This document shows positions 23,750 to 32,549 of a stretch of DNA of 38,632 nt, piece by piece (position 1 is the stretch's first letter; each line of letters starts with the position of its first letter). The notes below the pieces were generated by a model. That model was not told the origin of the DNA, searched no databases, and saw nothing but the letters and a program-made list of their open reading frames with translations. The position numbers and the translations under genes were made by a program. Origin of the DNA: Synergistaceae bacterium (GTDB lineage Bacteria > Synergistota > Synergistia > Synergistales > Aminobacteriaceae); the NCBI GenBank assembly GCA_017448795.1, contig JAFSKV010000024.1:1-38632 (forward strand). The letters run 5' to 3'.

Positions 23750-26700
23750 TTGAAGGCAGACAACGTTCTTCTGCCGGAGCTTTACCGCAGGAAAAAAAAG
23801 CCGGACAAGAAAAACAGCCGGGGCGGAAAAGGCTTCATGAAGTTCCTGCTGACTCTCCTCATAATGATAACAGTATCGGCGACTCTGTTTTCATTCGCTG
23901 ACATAGGCGGGAACATCGCGCTGAATATCGCAAAAAATTTCCTCAGCAAGAATTTCAGCATTGCACTGAACGCTGAGAGCATCACAGGCAACCCCATAAA
24001 AGGCTACACTCTCCGCAATTTCAGCCTGACAAACCAGAAAGAAAGCAGCGATATATTCTCGGCGGGCTTCCTTTCTGTGCGGGTGAGTCTTCCGGCTCTT
24101 CTCACAGGAAATCTCAGGCTTGCGGAAATATCGCTCGGCGGAATCAGCATGGACGTTGACGAGTTCACGGCGGCCGTCAGGAATCTTGAGATGCCTTCAC
24201 AGCCCCGTGAAGTGTCATCCTCATTCATGGCCGGGCCTGCTTTTGCTGACGACGGGGACAATCTCCCGGAATTGCCGCTTGAACGTTTCAGGATAACAGA
24301 CAGCCGTTTTTCATCGGGGCTTGGAGTCCTTGAAGTCCGTGAAATAAACGCTGACATTGCACGGCTTGAAGCTGACATTGACGGCGCGCTTAACGGCCTT
24401 CCCCTCAGCGGGAACATAAACATGGACAGCCTGACGGACATAAACAGGTCTGAGCTTCTTCTTGGGACTGGGAAAATCATAGCGACAGGGGGAATCGGCG
24501 GGGGCAGGCTCGACCTCCATCTGTCCGCGGAAAATTTCAGCCTCAAGGAAGCGGCTGCTCTTTACCCGTCAGCATTGAGGGCAGAGGATTTCGACGGCAA
24601 TGCAGACCTTACAGCGGCCATATCAGGGACAACGGACAATCCCCGCGTAACAGGCTCGGCAAGATGCACAGGCCCGGAGCTTTTCGGCTACCCTGTCGAG
24701 CGGGCAAGTGCTAATTTCGCATACTCAAGGCGGAGAATAACAGTCAGCAACATACAGGCAAGCGTTCTCAACATCCCGGTTCAGGGGGAGATAGCCGCTG
24801 CTTTCAGGCCGGGCGAGTCTGCTGCTGTGATGGTGAAACTTGACGGGAGCGAGGCAAGCCTTGACGGGCTGGACGAGATACTTGGCATTCCGGGACTCAG
24901 CAGGCTAAAGGGCAGAGTCTCGGTGTTCAGCGTGAACATAAGCGGCCATGTTGACGAACTAAGCGGGCTGGTCAGCTTCACTTCACCGAGAATAACATAC
25001 AGCGGGCGGGCATTCACTGACATACGCGCTCAGATGAAACTTGCTCAGAGCGATACGGCCAAAGTAGACGGGAAATTTGCCTTTGAGGGGGCATCAGGAT
25101 ACATCAGCGGGAATGTTGCCGGTTTCCTCACAGACCCGGTGATTGACCTGACGGCAAAAATTGCTGACCTCGACATAAAGCGGATCGAAAGCATGATACC
25201 TGACGCGCCGCAGTACAAGCCTTCCGGGAAAATAACAGCAAGTGTTACGGTCAAAGGCTCCCCGTCATCTTTGGACGTAACAGGCTCAGTGAACAGCCCT
25301 GAGTTTTCGGCAATGGGGCATACCATAACCCACCCCGCGGTGGAATTTTCCTTCACGGGAAAGACTCTGACGCTCACCAGAACAGAAGGCACGCTCAGCG
25401 GTATACCTGTCAGCATAACCGGGACAATATCGCCCGTCCCGTCAGAAGCCCCCCGTCTCAACATCAACGCCACGGTCACAATGACACCTGAAGCAGTGAG
25501 AGCATATCTGCCGGCCATAGGAAGCAGCGACATAACAGGAACAGTGAACGCGGGAATAAAAATCTCAGGGGACTCGGACAACCCTTCAGTGAGTCTTCTG
25601 GCAACATCGCCTAGCCTGCGTGTTATGGACATGATTTCTGCGGAAGGCCTAGAACTCACTACTGCGCTTGACGGGGATCTGTCGGCACTGGACAAGATAA
25701 GCGTCAACATCACAGCCAAGTCCATAAAGGCAATGGGGCTGTCTTTCACAGGAGCGAGCGCAGGACTGAGTAGGGACGGGGACAAAATCACGCTTGAAGG
25801 CTTCAGCGCAAGGAGCGGGGAAGGAATGATAACAGGTGTTGGGACGGCTTCACTTTCCGGGGATTTGCCGCTTGACTTCAGCTTCATGTTCACGGATCTG
25901 GCTCTTGAATCTCTGGCGGAGGCATCATCAAGCCTTGATACTGAGGGCAAACTTTCAGGGACGCTCAAAATCTCGGGGGACAGCAAAGACCCGGAAATCT
26001 CACTTACGGCCTTTGTGCCTGTAATGAAGGCGGCGGGTGTTGAGCTTAGAGGCCTCGCGGCGGAAATTTCCGGGAAAATGAGCGGCCTTGTCCTGAAGAA
26101 ATTACGCGCAAAAGCAGGGGCAGGTGATATTTCCGTCTCAGGAAACTTCCGGCTTATGCCCTCCCTGAAATACAGCCTCGCCCTATTCGGCAGCAGGATA
26201 GACACAGCGGACCTTATGCGGAATTACCCGGCCATGAGCGGGAAAATCTCAGGGAATGCCGGGCTTATGTTCAGCGTTTCGGGGGATGTCAAAGACTCTT
26301 ACGGCGAAGGCTCATTTACGGCGCGGGAAATTACAGCGTTCGGCCTGAATTTGACGGACGTTAACATGCCGCTGTCATACTCTGGCGGAGTTTTCTCGTC
26401 AGCAGGAGGAAAGGCTAGGCTCTACGGCGGCACAGTCAGCAACACCTTCACATTGAGCGCGGACACAATGAGCTTCACGGACGACATAGAAGCAGCCAGC
26501 TTTGATGTCAACGGCATAATTCAGGGAATATCGGGCGGAATGGAAGGCAGGATTTCCGGGACGGGCAGGCTTGTTTTCCACGCTGAAGGCTCGGCAAAAG
26601 ACGGCTTGTCTTACAGGGGCTGGGGGGATTTCTCGGCTGAAAACGGGGAGCTTGCAGGCCTGAAATGGCTCAGGGTTTTCACAGGAACGGACAGCCTGAG

Positions 26701-27295
26701 ATATTCAAGCGTCAATGCCCCTCTCATGCTCCAGACAGGCAGGCTCATCATAAAGGCAGATGCGGCTGTGAACGCTTTGCCTGATGAGAGCGTGTACAAG
26801 TACCTGAAGCTAACTCAGGACGGGACTGTAACATTCGGCGGGAAGGACACAATGATTGACTTCATGACAGAAAGCAGCGTCAACTTCCAGCTTCTTGGCT
26901 CCGCGTGGGAGAGGGCAAAGGGAGGAATTGAAGCCCTGATGAAAGGAAGCGCGCCCGGATTTCAGGAGAATGTGAGGGCGTTTCTCTTCGGGATTTCAGC
27001 GGGGGCAGGCAAGGCATCATCAAGCGGGGATTTCAGGACTGTAACGCTCAGGGTTCACGGCAAAACAGGCAGCCTTTCATTCTCAGACCTGAACATAGAG
27101 ATACCGCCGGAAGCAAGGAAGCCATCCGTGCCCCAAATTCAGCCCAAGCCCAAGCCTCAGACAAGGAAGCCCTCCGTCAGCACACCGAGAAAGAAGGCCG
27201 ATAACAAGCCAAGAGAATCCGAAGCCAAGAAAGTCCTGAAGATTGACGAGTCCAACGAAAACAGGATACTGCGCATATACGGCACGGAAAAATAG
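23750..27295 (+). CDS. TamB/AsmA-like envelope protein
   Basis: A 1181-residue protein with a basic cytoplasmic N-terminus, one signal-anchor helix (about 28-48), and more than 1000 residues of repetitive beta-strand sequence. Recurrent elements such as SLGGISMDV, GNINMDSL, GTISPVPSEAPRLNINATVTM and SGDSDNPSVSLLA are typical of AsmA/TamB beta-groove repeats. The C-terminal part (FSFSDLNIEIPPEA) is followed by a Pro/Lys-rich tail. By family, such proteins bridge inner and outer membranes and move phospholipids or help outer-membrane protein assembly, implying a diderm cell. The start is TTG 23750, with AGGGAG 13 nt upstream. No partner TamA/BamA gene is in the window. Expression likely continues into the M50 protease 22 nt downstream. 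Confidence 0.8.
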   Translation: MKADNVLLPELYRRKKKPDKKNSRGGKGFMKFLLTLLIMITVSATLFSFADIGGNIALNIAKNFLSKNFSIALNAESITGNPIKGYTLRNFSLTNQKESSDIFSAGFLSVRVSLPALLTGNLRLAEISLGGISMDVDEFTAAVRNLEMPSQPREVSSSFMAGPAFADDGDNLPELPLERFRITDSRFSSGLGVLEVREINADIARLEADIDGALNGLPLSGNINMDSLTDINRSELLLGTGKIIATGGIGGGRLDLHLSAENFSLKEAAALYPSALRAEDFDGNADLTAAISGTTDNPRVTGSARCTGPELFGYPVERASANFAYSRRRITVSNIQASVLNIPVQGEIAAAFRPGESAAVMVKLDGSEASLDGLDEILGIPGLSRLKGRVSVFSVNISGHVDELSGLVSFTSPRITYSGRAFTDIRAQMKLAQSDTAKVDGKFAFEGASGYISGNVAGFLTDPVIDLTAKIADLDIKRIESMIPDAPQYKPSGKITASVTVKGSPSSLDVTGSVNSPEFSAMGHTITHPAVEFSFTGKTLTLTRTEGTLSGIPVSITGTISPVPSEAPRLNINATVTMTPEAVRAYLPAIGSSDITGTVNAGIKISGDSDNPSVSLLATSPSLRVMDMISAEGLELTTALDGDLSALDKISVNITAKSIKAMGLSFTGASAGLSRDGDKITLEGFSARSGEGMITGVGTASLSGDLPLDFSFMFTDLALESLAEASSSLDTEGKLSGTLKISGDSKDPEISLTAFVPVMKAAGVELRGLAAEISGKMSGLVLKKLRAKAGAGDISVSGNFRLMPSLKYSLALFGSRIDTADLMRNYPAMSGKISGNAGLMFSVSGDVKDSYGEGSFTAREITAFGLNLTDVNMPLSYSGGVFSSAGGKARLYGGTVSNTFTLSADTMSFTDDIEAASFDVNGIIQGISGGMEGRISGTGRLVFHAEGSAKDGLSYRGWGDFSAENGELAGLKWLRVFTGTDSLRYSSVNAPLMLQTGRLIIKADAAVNALPDESVYKYLKLTQDGTVTFGGKDTMIDFMTESSVNFQLLGSAWERAKGGIEALMKGSAPGFQENVRAFLFGISAGAGKASSSGDFRTVTLRVHGKTGSLSFSDLNIEIPPEARKPSVPQIQPKPKPQTRKPSVSTPRKKADNKPRESEAKKVLKIDESNENRILRIYGTEK

Positions 27296-27317
27296 CCTCA
27301 AGGAAGGATGTTAATGA

Positions 27318-27932
27318 ATGAGATTACTGCATGACCCTGTGAAATTATTGCTGACTATACCCGCGCTTCTGTGGGCGTTGTCGTTCCATGAATTTTGCCA
27401 CGGCCTAGCCGCCCGGCTTGTTGGGGACCGCACTGCTGAACGTTACGGGAGGCTTACGCTGAATCCTCTTGCGCATTTCGACATTGTTGGGACATTGATG
27501 CTTCTCTTTTTGGGATTCGGCTGGGCGAAACCTGTTCCGATAAACACGAGATATTTCCGTCATCCTAGAAGGGATCTGATTATCGTATCGCTTGCAGGAG
27601 TGGCGGGCAACATGCTGACGGCAATATTGACCGTGTTATTCCTGAGATTCTGCGGTGAATGGTGGTGGAATCTGACGGGGCGCGCGGGCTGGACTATAGC
27701 CGAGCAGATGCTGTATATCAACATGGGGCTTGCGGCGTTCAACCTGATACCTATACCGCCGCTTGATGGGTCTCGTGTGCTTGAAGCGTTCATGCCGTAT
27801 AAGTACATGGAATATTATTACTGGCTTGAGCGTTACGGGATGATAATACTTCTTGTGCTGCTGTTCACGGGGGTGATTGATGTGATATTCGGGCCGATAA
27901 TCCGGGTCTTGTGGTATTTGCTGCCGTACTGA
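27318..27932 (+). CDS. site-2-protease-type M50 membrane metallopeptidase
   Basis: A 204-residue multi-pass membrane protein of the M50B family. Zinc motif HEFCH (24-28) in the first helix, RLTLNPLAHFDIVGTLML, the conserved LAGVAGNML, and the third zinc ligand in NLIPIPPLDGSRVL (Asp150). Five or six membrane helices, no PDZ domain and short length place it with the small YwhC/FpvI-type site-2 proteases rather than RseP. Substrate unknown; probably a membrane-bound regulator or remnant signal peptides. The ATG at 27318 follows AAGGAAGG and the gene lies 22 nt after the TamB-like gene, most likely the same transcript. Confidence 0.92.
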   Translation: MRLLHDPVKLLLTIPALLWALSFHEFCHGLAARLVGDRTAERYGRLTLNPLAHFDIVGTLMLLFLGFGWAKPVPINTRYFRHPRRDLIIVSLAGVAGNMLTAILTVLFLRFCGEWWWNLTGRAGWTIAEQMLYINMGLAAFNLIPIPPLDGSRVLEAFMPYKYMEYYYWLERYGMIILLVLLFTGVIDVIFGPIIRVLWYLLPY

Positions 27933-27973
27933 GTGCGTGTTAGGCTTCGGGCGGAGGACTGGAAATCTGAACA

Positions 27974-27982
27974 TGATATAAT
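27974..27982 (+). promoter_or_regulatory. extended -10 promoter of the GT10 gene
   Basis: TGA-TATAAT is a perfect extended -10, 39 nt upstream of the GT10 start. No -35 is recognised. Confidence 0.55.
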
Positions 27983-28021
27983 CGCCGGGATTTTCACGCA
28001 AAGGAGACTTTCCAGGCAATC

Positions 28022-29140
28022 ATGGCTGAAAGCAATCACAATTCCGCCCCGCTAATCAGGCTGGCTCTGGAAGATGATATTATCGGCAATGACTTGGCAT
28101 CAGCCCTTCACACGCTCCGCCTAGACAAAACAGACTTGGCGGACAGATTTATTCTTGACAGTGAACACCCTGACTTCATCATTTTTTCCGACCACTGCAT
28201 GATATATCAGGAACAGTGCAGGAGACTCAGGGATTATCTTCACTCAAGCAAGGATGCAATCATGATACTGAACTCGTTTGAGTGCATTGACCCGGATTTA
28301 AACGTGTTCGATTACGCCTTAGTATGGAACTCTGACCTGAAATGCGGAGACAGAATAGCGCGCAATATCCCGTACATCTATGACATCCAGTCTGATGACA
28401 CATTCAAGAATGACCTGACACACGGGCAGGCCTGCCGGATTCTTGAGAGCCGCCCAAAATTCTGCAATTTCATGTACTCCCATTCATCCGAACCTAGGGA
28501 CTCATTCTTCCGCCTCCTCTCACAGTACAAGAAAGCTGACTCGCTGGGACGGTGGATGAACAACACAGGCATTCAGTCAACAAGGTACGTATCAGACTGG
28601 TACGGCCTCAGCATCGGACTCAAGCGCGGCTACAAGTTCAGCATAGCGATGGAGAACGCGGCATACAAAGGCTACACGACCGAAAAAATAATCAGCTCCC
28701 TTCAGGCTCATAACGTCCCGATATACTGGGGAGACCCTGACGTTTCAAGCCTCATCAACCCCAAAGCCTTCATCAACTGCGGCGATTATGATTCTTTTGA
28801 TGATGTTGTGGAACGGGTGAAAGAGATCGACAATGACGACGGTTTATGGCTCGATATGGTGACTCAGCCGTGGCAGACTCAGGAGCAGTACACGCGCACT
28901 CTTGAAATTGCTGACGAATACAGCCGGTTCTTGCAAAACATATTTTCTCAGGACATAAGGAAGGCAAGAAGAAGGCCGGCGGGTTACTGGGGGGATTATT
29001 GCAGGAAAACTTTCACGGGCTATGCGGGGTCAATGCCTGGTTTACTCACGAGGCTTTGCCGCAGGATGAAGCTGTTTGCGGCCTTAAGGATGCCCGAATC
29101 GCTGCGCATCATGACAAAGAGGCTCTTTCACATGGACTGA
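28022..29140 (+). CDS. GT10-family (fucosyltransferase-like) glycosyltransferase
   Basis: A 372-residue soluble glycosyltransferase. The GT10 signature is at 205-240: KFSIAMENAAYKGYTTEK, then VPIYWGDPDV, followed by NPKAFINCGDYDSFDDVV, matching the nucleotide-sugar binding motif of alpha-1,3-fucosyltransferases. The N-terminal half, GDP-acceptor side in the family, is poorly conserved. The C-terminus is basic (RKARRRPAGYW, RLCRRMKLFAALRM), suggesting peripheral membrane contact. The ATG is preceded by AAGGAG at a long 15-nt spacing. It stands alone: no other glycan synthesis gene is adjacent. It probably decorates LPS or a surface glycan. The donor may be GDP-fucose but is not proven. Confidence 0.85.
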   Translation: MAESNHNSAPLIRLALEDDIIGNDLASALHTLRLDKTDLADRFILDSEHPDFIIFSDHCMIYQEQCRRLRDYLHSSKDAIMILNSFECIDPDLNVFDYALVWNSDLKCGDRIARNIPYIYDIQSDDTFKNDLTHGQACRILESRPKFCNFMYSHSSEPRDSFFRLLSQYKKADSLGRWMNNTGIQSTRYVSDWYGLSIGLKRGYKFSIAMENAAYKGYTTEKIISSLQAHNVPIYWGDPDVSSLINPKAFINCGDYDSFDDVVERVKEIDNDDGLWLDMVTQPWQTQEQYTRTLEIADEYSRFLQNIFSQDIRKARRRPAGYWGDYCRKTFTGYAGSMPGLLTRLCRRMKLFAALRMPESLRIMTKRLFHMD

Positions 29141-29150
29141 GGCAGAAACA

Positions 29151-29183
29151 AAGCCCCTTCCCGCAAAATTCAGGAGGGGGCTT
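29151..29183 (-). terminator. terminator between the convergent GT10 and NuoL-like genes
   Basis: An 11-bp stem (29151-29161 with 29173-29183, one G-U) around an 11-nt loop. The minus-strand side runs into TTTGTTTC, so it mainly terminates the NuoL-like gene; it may also slow plus-strand transcription. Confidence 0.65.
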
Positions 29184-29187
29184 CAGA

Positions 29188-30657
29188 CTATATTATCCCC
29201 TGGGAAATCCGGGTGAAGTACGCTATCAGCGGCTCAGAGTACAGCCCGTAAAGGAACGCACCAACCGCCAAAATCCCAAGAGGCACGAGCATCTCATAGC
29301 CCGGATCTTTCACGCCCTTGTTGGCTGTCTTGAAGTCGAAATTCTGCCCCGGCATGATGAATATGCTGAATATCGAGAATATGTACAGCACCGTCAGCAC
29401 CGCCGATATTGCCAGCATAGCGACCCCTGCATGTCCGATTGAGACCGCCGCCGATGCCGTGCCTAGCTGCCACTTCCCCATGAACCCGGCACTAGGAGGA
29501 AGCCCGCACAATGCCAGCCCCGACACCAATAACGCCAGCGACGTTTTCGGCATTCCAAGACCAAGCCCCCGCATGTCGAACAGGTATTCCCGCTCAGTCT
29601 GGCACAAGACCGCCCCCGCGCAGAAGAACAGGTTGATCTTCATGACCGCGTGAGCCCCCATGTGCGTCAATGCGCCCGTCAGACCCTCAGGTGTCAGCAG
29701 GAGGACTCCCAGCAGGATGTACGAGAGCTGGCTTATCGTCGAGTATGCGAACCGCCGCTTGAGGTGCTGTGTAGCGAGCGCCATTGATGACCCGTACACT
29801 ATAGTAACGCACACCATCGTGAACGCCGCGTATTGCGCCCACGTCCCAGCCAGCACCTCAGGCTCGAAGACATACCAAGTCAGGCGAATCACAGCAAAGA
29901 CTCCCGCTTTCACCACAGCGACGGCATGAAGGAGGGCAGTAACTGGAGTCGGTGCTACTGACGCTGACGGAAGCCACCCGTGGAACGGGAACACCGCCGC
30001 TTTCACCCCGAATCCCAAGAACCCCAAGAACCACGCAGCGAGGAACAGGTTATCCGGCTTGTTCGGCCAGATTCCGAAAGTCCCGCCCATCCTGAAGGAC
30101 TCGCCGCCTCCTTGGGACATAGCATAGGTCAGGGCAATGAACGCGCAGGCCGCCCCAGCAACTGAGTACGTGAGGTATTTGCGCCCGGCATATCTCGCAC
30201 GGCCGTCCATCTCGTGCATGACCAGAGGAAGAGTCGTGAGCGTCATAATCTCGTAGAACAGGTACAGCGTGAGCAGGTCGGACGACAAAGCAATTCCGGC
30301 GACAACACCATACGTCAGCACGAACCATCCGAAGAATGAAGTTTCCCGGTGCTCGCGGCTCATGTACTCGAAGGCGTAAAGGGTCGTCAGCGGCCACATC
30401 ACAGCAATCAATACAGCGAAGACAATTCCGAGTCCGTCAAGCCTCAGTGAGAAGCCTGCTCTTTCTGACAGGCGGAAGAGGGTTAGTGCGTTTGCGGGGG
30501 GGTATATGACGAGGAGGAGTATTGCCAGAGTGTTGAGGATGACGCAGGACTCGATGAAGATGTTGCGCTGTTTCCGGCCGGGAAAGTTCAGCGTTGTGAT
30601 GAGGAGGGCGGATATTGCCGGGATGATTATCGGGAGAAGGAGCAGTTTTTCGTTCAT
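29188..30657 (-). CDS. NuoL/MrpD-type proton-translocating antiporter subunit
   Basis: A 489-residue polytopic protein of the Proton_antipo_M family, shared by NuoL/M/N, MrpA/D and hydrogenase membrane subunits. Helix motifs typical of the channel: SSDLLTLYLFYEIMTLTTLPLV with the conserved Glu, FGVKAAVFPFHGWLPSASVAPTPVTALLHAVAVVKAG with the conserved Lys and His, and RRFAYSTISQLSYILLG. The start is ATG 30657 with AGGGTGA upstream; GTG 30666 is possible. No other complex I or Mrp gene is nearby, so it is an orphan copy. It might work with a remote complex or alone as a cation/proton antiporter. Confidence 0.88.
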   Translation of the reverse strand: MNEKLLLLPIIIPAISALLITTLNFPGRKQRNIFIESCVILNTLAILLLVIYPPANALTLFRLSERAGFSLRLDGLGIVFAVLIAVMWPLTTLYAFEYMSREHRETSFFGWFVLTYGVVAGIALSSDLLTLYLFYEIMTLTTLPLVMHEMDGRARYAGRKYLTYSVAGAACAFIALTYAMSQGGGESFRMGGTFGIWPNKPDNLFLAAWFLGFLGFGVKAAVFPFHGWLPSASVAPTPVTALLHAVAVVKAGVFAVIRLTWYVFEPEVLAGTWAQYAAFTMVCVTIVYGSSMALATQHLKRRFAYSTISQLSYILLGVLLLTPEGLTGALTHMGAHAVMKINLFFCAGAVLCQTEREYLFDMRGLGLGMPKTSLALLVSGLALCGLPPSAGFMGKWQLGTASAAVSIGHAGVAMLAISAVLTVLYIFSIFSIFIMPGQNFDFKTANKGVKDPGYEMLVPLGILAVGAFLYGLYSEPLIAYFTRISQGII

Positions 30658-30698
30658 ACAGTTCACCCTTGCGTGTAAAATTTTTGTGGAATGACCGC

Positions 30699-30704
30699 AT
30701 TATA
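30699..30704 (-). promoter_or_regulatory. -10 box of the NuoL-like gene
   Basis: TATAAT on the minus strand, 41 nt upstream of the ATG and inside the gap after the aldo-keto reductase stop. No matching -35 is found. Confidence 0.4.
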
Positions 30705-30713
30705 CACGACCAA

Positions 30714-31544
30714 TCACAATTTCACGCGCTCACGGTCAGGATGCTCGCCGCTCCACCCAAGGGGGGGCATGTTCTCCAGTCTCATCATGTCCCGGTCATC
30801 AATCGCGAACTCAAGGCAGGCCATGTTCTCGCGGAGTCTCTCAGGGCTAGAGGCTTTTGGCAGGGGCATAACTCCTTCCTGCACACAGAATCCCAAGCAC
30901 ACCTGACCCGGCGTAACATGATATTTCCCGGCAAGCTCCCGTATCAGCTCATCATCAAGCACCCGCCCTCTTCCGAGCGGACTCCATGCCTGAACCTGAA
31001 TCCCTTTGCGCCTGTAATATTCCAGCGCGAAGGCCTGAGCATGTCCCGGATGAAACTCAAGCTGTGCGACCTGCGGCTTCACCCGGCAGTGTGAAAGTAT
31101 GTTCTCTGTGTGGTAAGGAAGAAAATTGCTGAGGCCTAACGCTCGTATCTTCCCCTGCGAGTATAAATCTTCCATTGCCCGCCATGTCTCAAGGTCAAGG
31201 GCTTTCCAGTCCTCAAGCTCAAGATTTGGACGCGGCCAGTGTATCATAAGGACATCGGCATAATCCGTCCTGAGATTCTCAAGCGTCCGTGAAAATGACA
31301 TCATTGCCCCGTCATATCCCATGTCTGACTTCCATATTTTCGACGCAATGAAGACTTCCTCACGCTTAACGCCCGTTTGCTCCAGAGCCTGCGGAATGTC
31401 GCCCTCGTTACCGTAATATGACGCTGTGTCAAAGTATCTGTAGCCTTCTTCCAGAGCCATAGCCAGCGATCCAGGCTCTGACTTGTACATACCGAAGCCT
31501 ATAGCCGGGATCGTGAGGCCGTTGTTCAGAGTCAATGTGCGCAA
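30714..31544 (-). CDS. aldo/keto reductase
   Basis: A 276-residue NADPH-dependent (alpha/beta)8 reductase. Catalytic tetrad Asp39, Tyr44, Lys69 and His102 in YRYFDTASYYGNE, FIASKIW and MIHWP. Later blocks are ALGLSNF, QLEFHPGHAQ, WSPLGRG and a C-terminal PLPKASSPERL for cofactor binding. The open frame extends to 31649, but TTG 31544 is a better start: AGGGAGGA lies 7 nt upstream and the protein then begins RTLTLNNGLTIPAIGFGMY as the family does. It belongs to the AKR3/AKR5 type 2,5-diketo-gluconate reductase-like group. Substrate unknown; general carbonyl detoxification is likely. Confidence 0.92.
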   Translation of the reverse strand: MRTLTLNNGLTIPAIGFGMYKSEPGSLAMALEEGYRYFDTASYYGNEGDIPQALEQTGVKREEVFIASKIWKSDMGYDGAMMSFSRTLENLRTDYADVLMIHWPRPNLELEDWKALDLETWRAMEDLYSQGKIRALGLSNFLPYHTENILSHCRVKPQVAQLEFHPGHAQAFALEYYRRKGIQVQAWSPLGRGRVLDDELIRELAGKYHVTPGQVCLGFCVQEGVMPLPKASSPERLRENMACLEFAIDDRDMMRLENMPPLGWSGEHPDRERVKL

Positions 31545-31642
31545 AAAGATTCCTCCCTGTGAAATTTTTTGTGAGGCCTCATGTTTAGCACACTTGCAGA
31601 AATTTTTTGAGGGGAAAATTAGGGAATTTTTAAAGCGGGGAT

Positions 31643-31776
31643 TTGACAAACAGAAAAAAAGGCGTAAAATTCCGGCTCAAATCAATTCAGATACATATTG
31701 CGAATGTAGACAATATCTTTTCGGACTAACCTTTCAGAGAATGCAACAGCCGGGAGAGATCGCAAATCCCCCGGCT
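31643..31776 (+). ncRNA. candidate small RNA behind an orphan promoter
   Basis: TTGACA (31643-31648), 16-nt spacer and TAAAAT (31665-31670) form the best consensus promoter in the window, yet no gene follows on the plus strand. About 70 nt downstream of the expected start lies the strong hairpin 31748-31776. Between them ATATTG and CAATAT form a small stem around CGAATGTAGA. A transcript of about 100-110 nt, antisense to the 3' region of the YqeY message, is possible. No RNA family was recognised. Confidence 0.4.
31748..31776. terminator. hairpin downstream of yqeY (bidirectional)
   Basis: AGCCGGGAGA (31748-31757) and TCCCCCGGCT (31767-31776) form a 10-bp stem with one G-U. It lies 19 nt past the YqeY stop on the minus strand and also closes the candidate plus-strand RNA. 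Neither side has a strong U-tract. Confidence 0.5.
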
Positions 31777-31795
31777 TGAAACCCTCCCCTTTCAC

Positions 31796-32245
31796 TCACT
31801 TGTTCAGGCAAGCGGTTACTCTCTCTTTCACGCGTGCGCCGTCAGCCTGGCCTTTTGCTTTCGACATAACAGCCTTCATCAGCCTGCCCATGTCTTTGGG
31901 CGACGACAAGCCGAGTTCCTTTGCTGACTGTGAGATTATCGCGTCAATCTCATCATCACCGAGCTGTTTGGGCAGATACGGCTCAAGTATCCCGATTTCT
32001 GCAAGCTCAGACTCCGCCCGGTCATTTGCTCCTCCGGCCCTGTACTGTTCGGCGGCATCTTTTCTCTGCTTGATTAGGCGGCGGATTACTGTGTGAACGT
32101 CATCGTCGGTGATTTCGGCTCCTCTGCCTTTGTCGGCCTGCAATTTCTGGAGCTCGGACTTGAGCATTCTCAGAGCTGAGAGCTTGGGTTCTTCGCGCGA
32201 CTTCATGGCCTGTGTGAGGTCATGGGCTATATCCTGTGTAAGCAT
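31796..32245 (-). CDS. yqeY: GatB/YqeY domain protein
   Basis: A 149-residue all-helical protein with the GatB/YqeY tail domain found on amidotransferases and on stand-alone YqeY. Visible family blocks: MKSREEPKLSALRMLKSELQ, KQRKDAAEQYRAGGANDRAESELAEIGILEPYLPKQLGDDEI and a C-terminal MGRLMKAVMSKAKGQADGARVKERV. It probably binds tRNA; the precise role is unsettled. The ATG follows GGGAGGAA. It lies 61 nt after rpsU with a terminator between, a common arrangement (rpsU-yqeY). Confidence 0.93.
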   Translation of the reverse strand: MLTQDIAHDLTQAMKSREEPKLSALRMLKSELQKLQADKGRGAEITDDDVHTVIRRLIKQRKDAAEQYRAGGANDRAESELAEIGILEPYLPKQLGDDEIDAIISQSAKELGLSSPKDMGRLMKAVMSKAKGQADGARVKERVTACLNK

Positions 32246-32265
32246 GAATATTCCTCCCTAGTAAC

Positions 32266-32292
32266 AAAAACGGGAGCATCTTTCAGCCCCCG
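32266..32292 (-). terminator. terminator or attenuator between rpsU and yqeY
   Basis: On the minus strand CGGGGGC and GCTCCCG form a 7-bp stem (one G-U) around TGAAAGAT, followed by TTTTTG. It likely makes bS21 more abundant than YqeY, with part of the transcripts reading through. Confidence 0.75.
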
Positions 32293-32306
32293 CAAACGGT
32301 TCTTGT

Positions 32307-32504
32307 TTAGCCTATGTTCCTTCTGCGCATTGACTTTCTTTTACGGGCGGCCTCGGCGCGTTTGATTTTCTTTGCGTCGCTGGGCTTCTCGTAATGTTCG
32401 CGCTTTCTGGCTTCTCTGAGCGTTCCGACTTTGGCGACCTCACGTCTGAATCTCTTGAGGGTATCCTCGATCTGCTCGCCTTCCTTGCGTACTACGGTAG
32501 TCAT
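32307..32504 (-). CDS. rpsU: 30S ribosomal protein bS21
   Basis: A 65-residue basic protein with the bS21 signature: [22 protein letters not shown], then [17 protein letters not shown] and a C-terminal Arg/Lys-rich end [12 protein letters not shown]. It binds the 30S platform near the anti-Shine-Dalgarno helix and supports initiation. The ATG is preceded by GGGAGGGAAG. It follows the HIT gene by 45 nt and precedes yqeY. Confidence 0.97.
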   Translation of the reverse strand: MTTVVRKEGEQIEDTLKRFRREVAKVGTLREARKREHYEKPSDAKKIKRAEAARKRKSMRRRNIG

Positions 32505-32549
32505 GATATACTTCCCTCCCTTCGGGGTATCTTACAGCATGGGACTCAG

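Noticed and set aside
25045-26205. 386-residue open frame antisense to the TamB-like gene
   Set aside because: It lies wholly inside a well-supported gene on the other strand, has no recognisable domain and is Ser/Pro/Arg-rich as expected from reading Gly/Ser/Asp codons backwards.
31483-31779. 98-residue plus-strand open frame across the AKR upstream region
   Set aside because: It overlaps the aldo-keto reductase start and the candidate small RNA, lacks a ribosome binding site and resembles nothing known.
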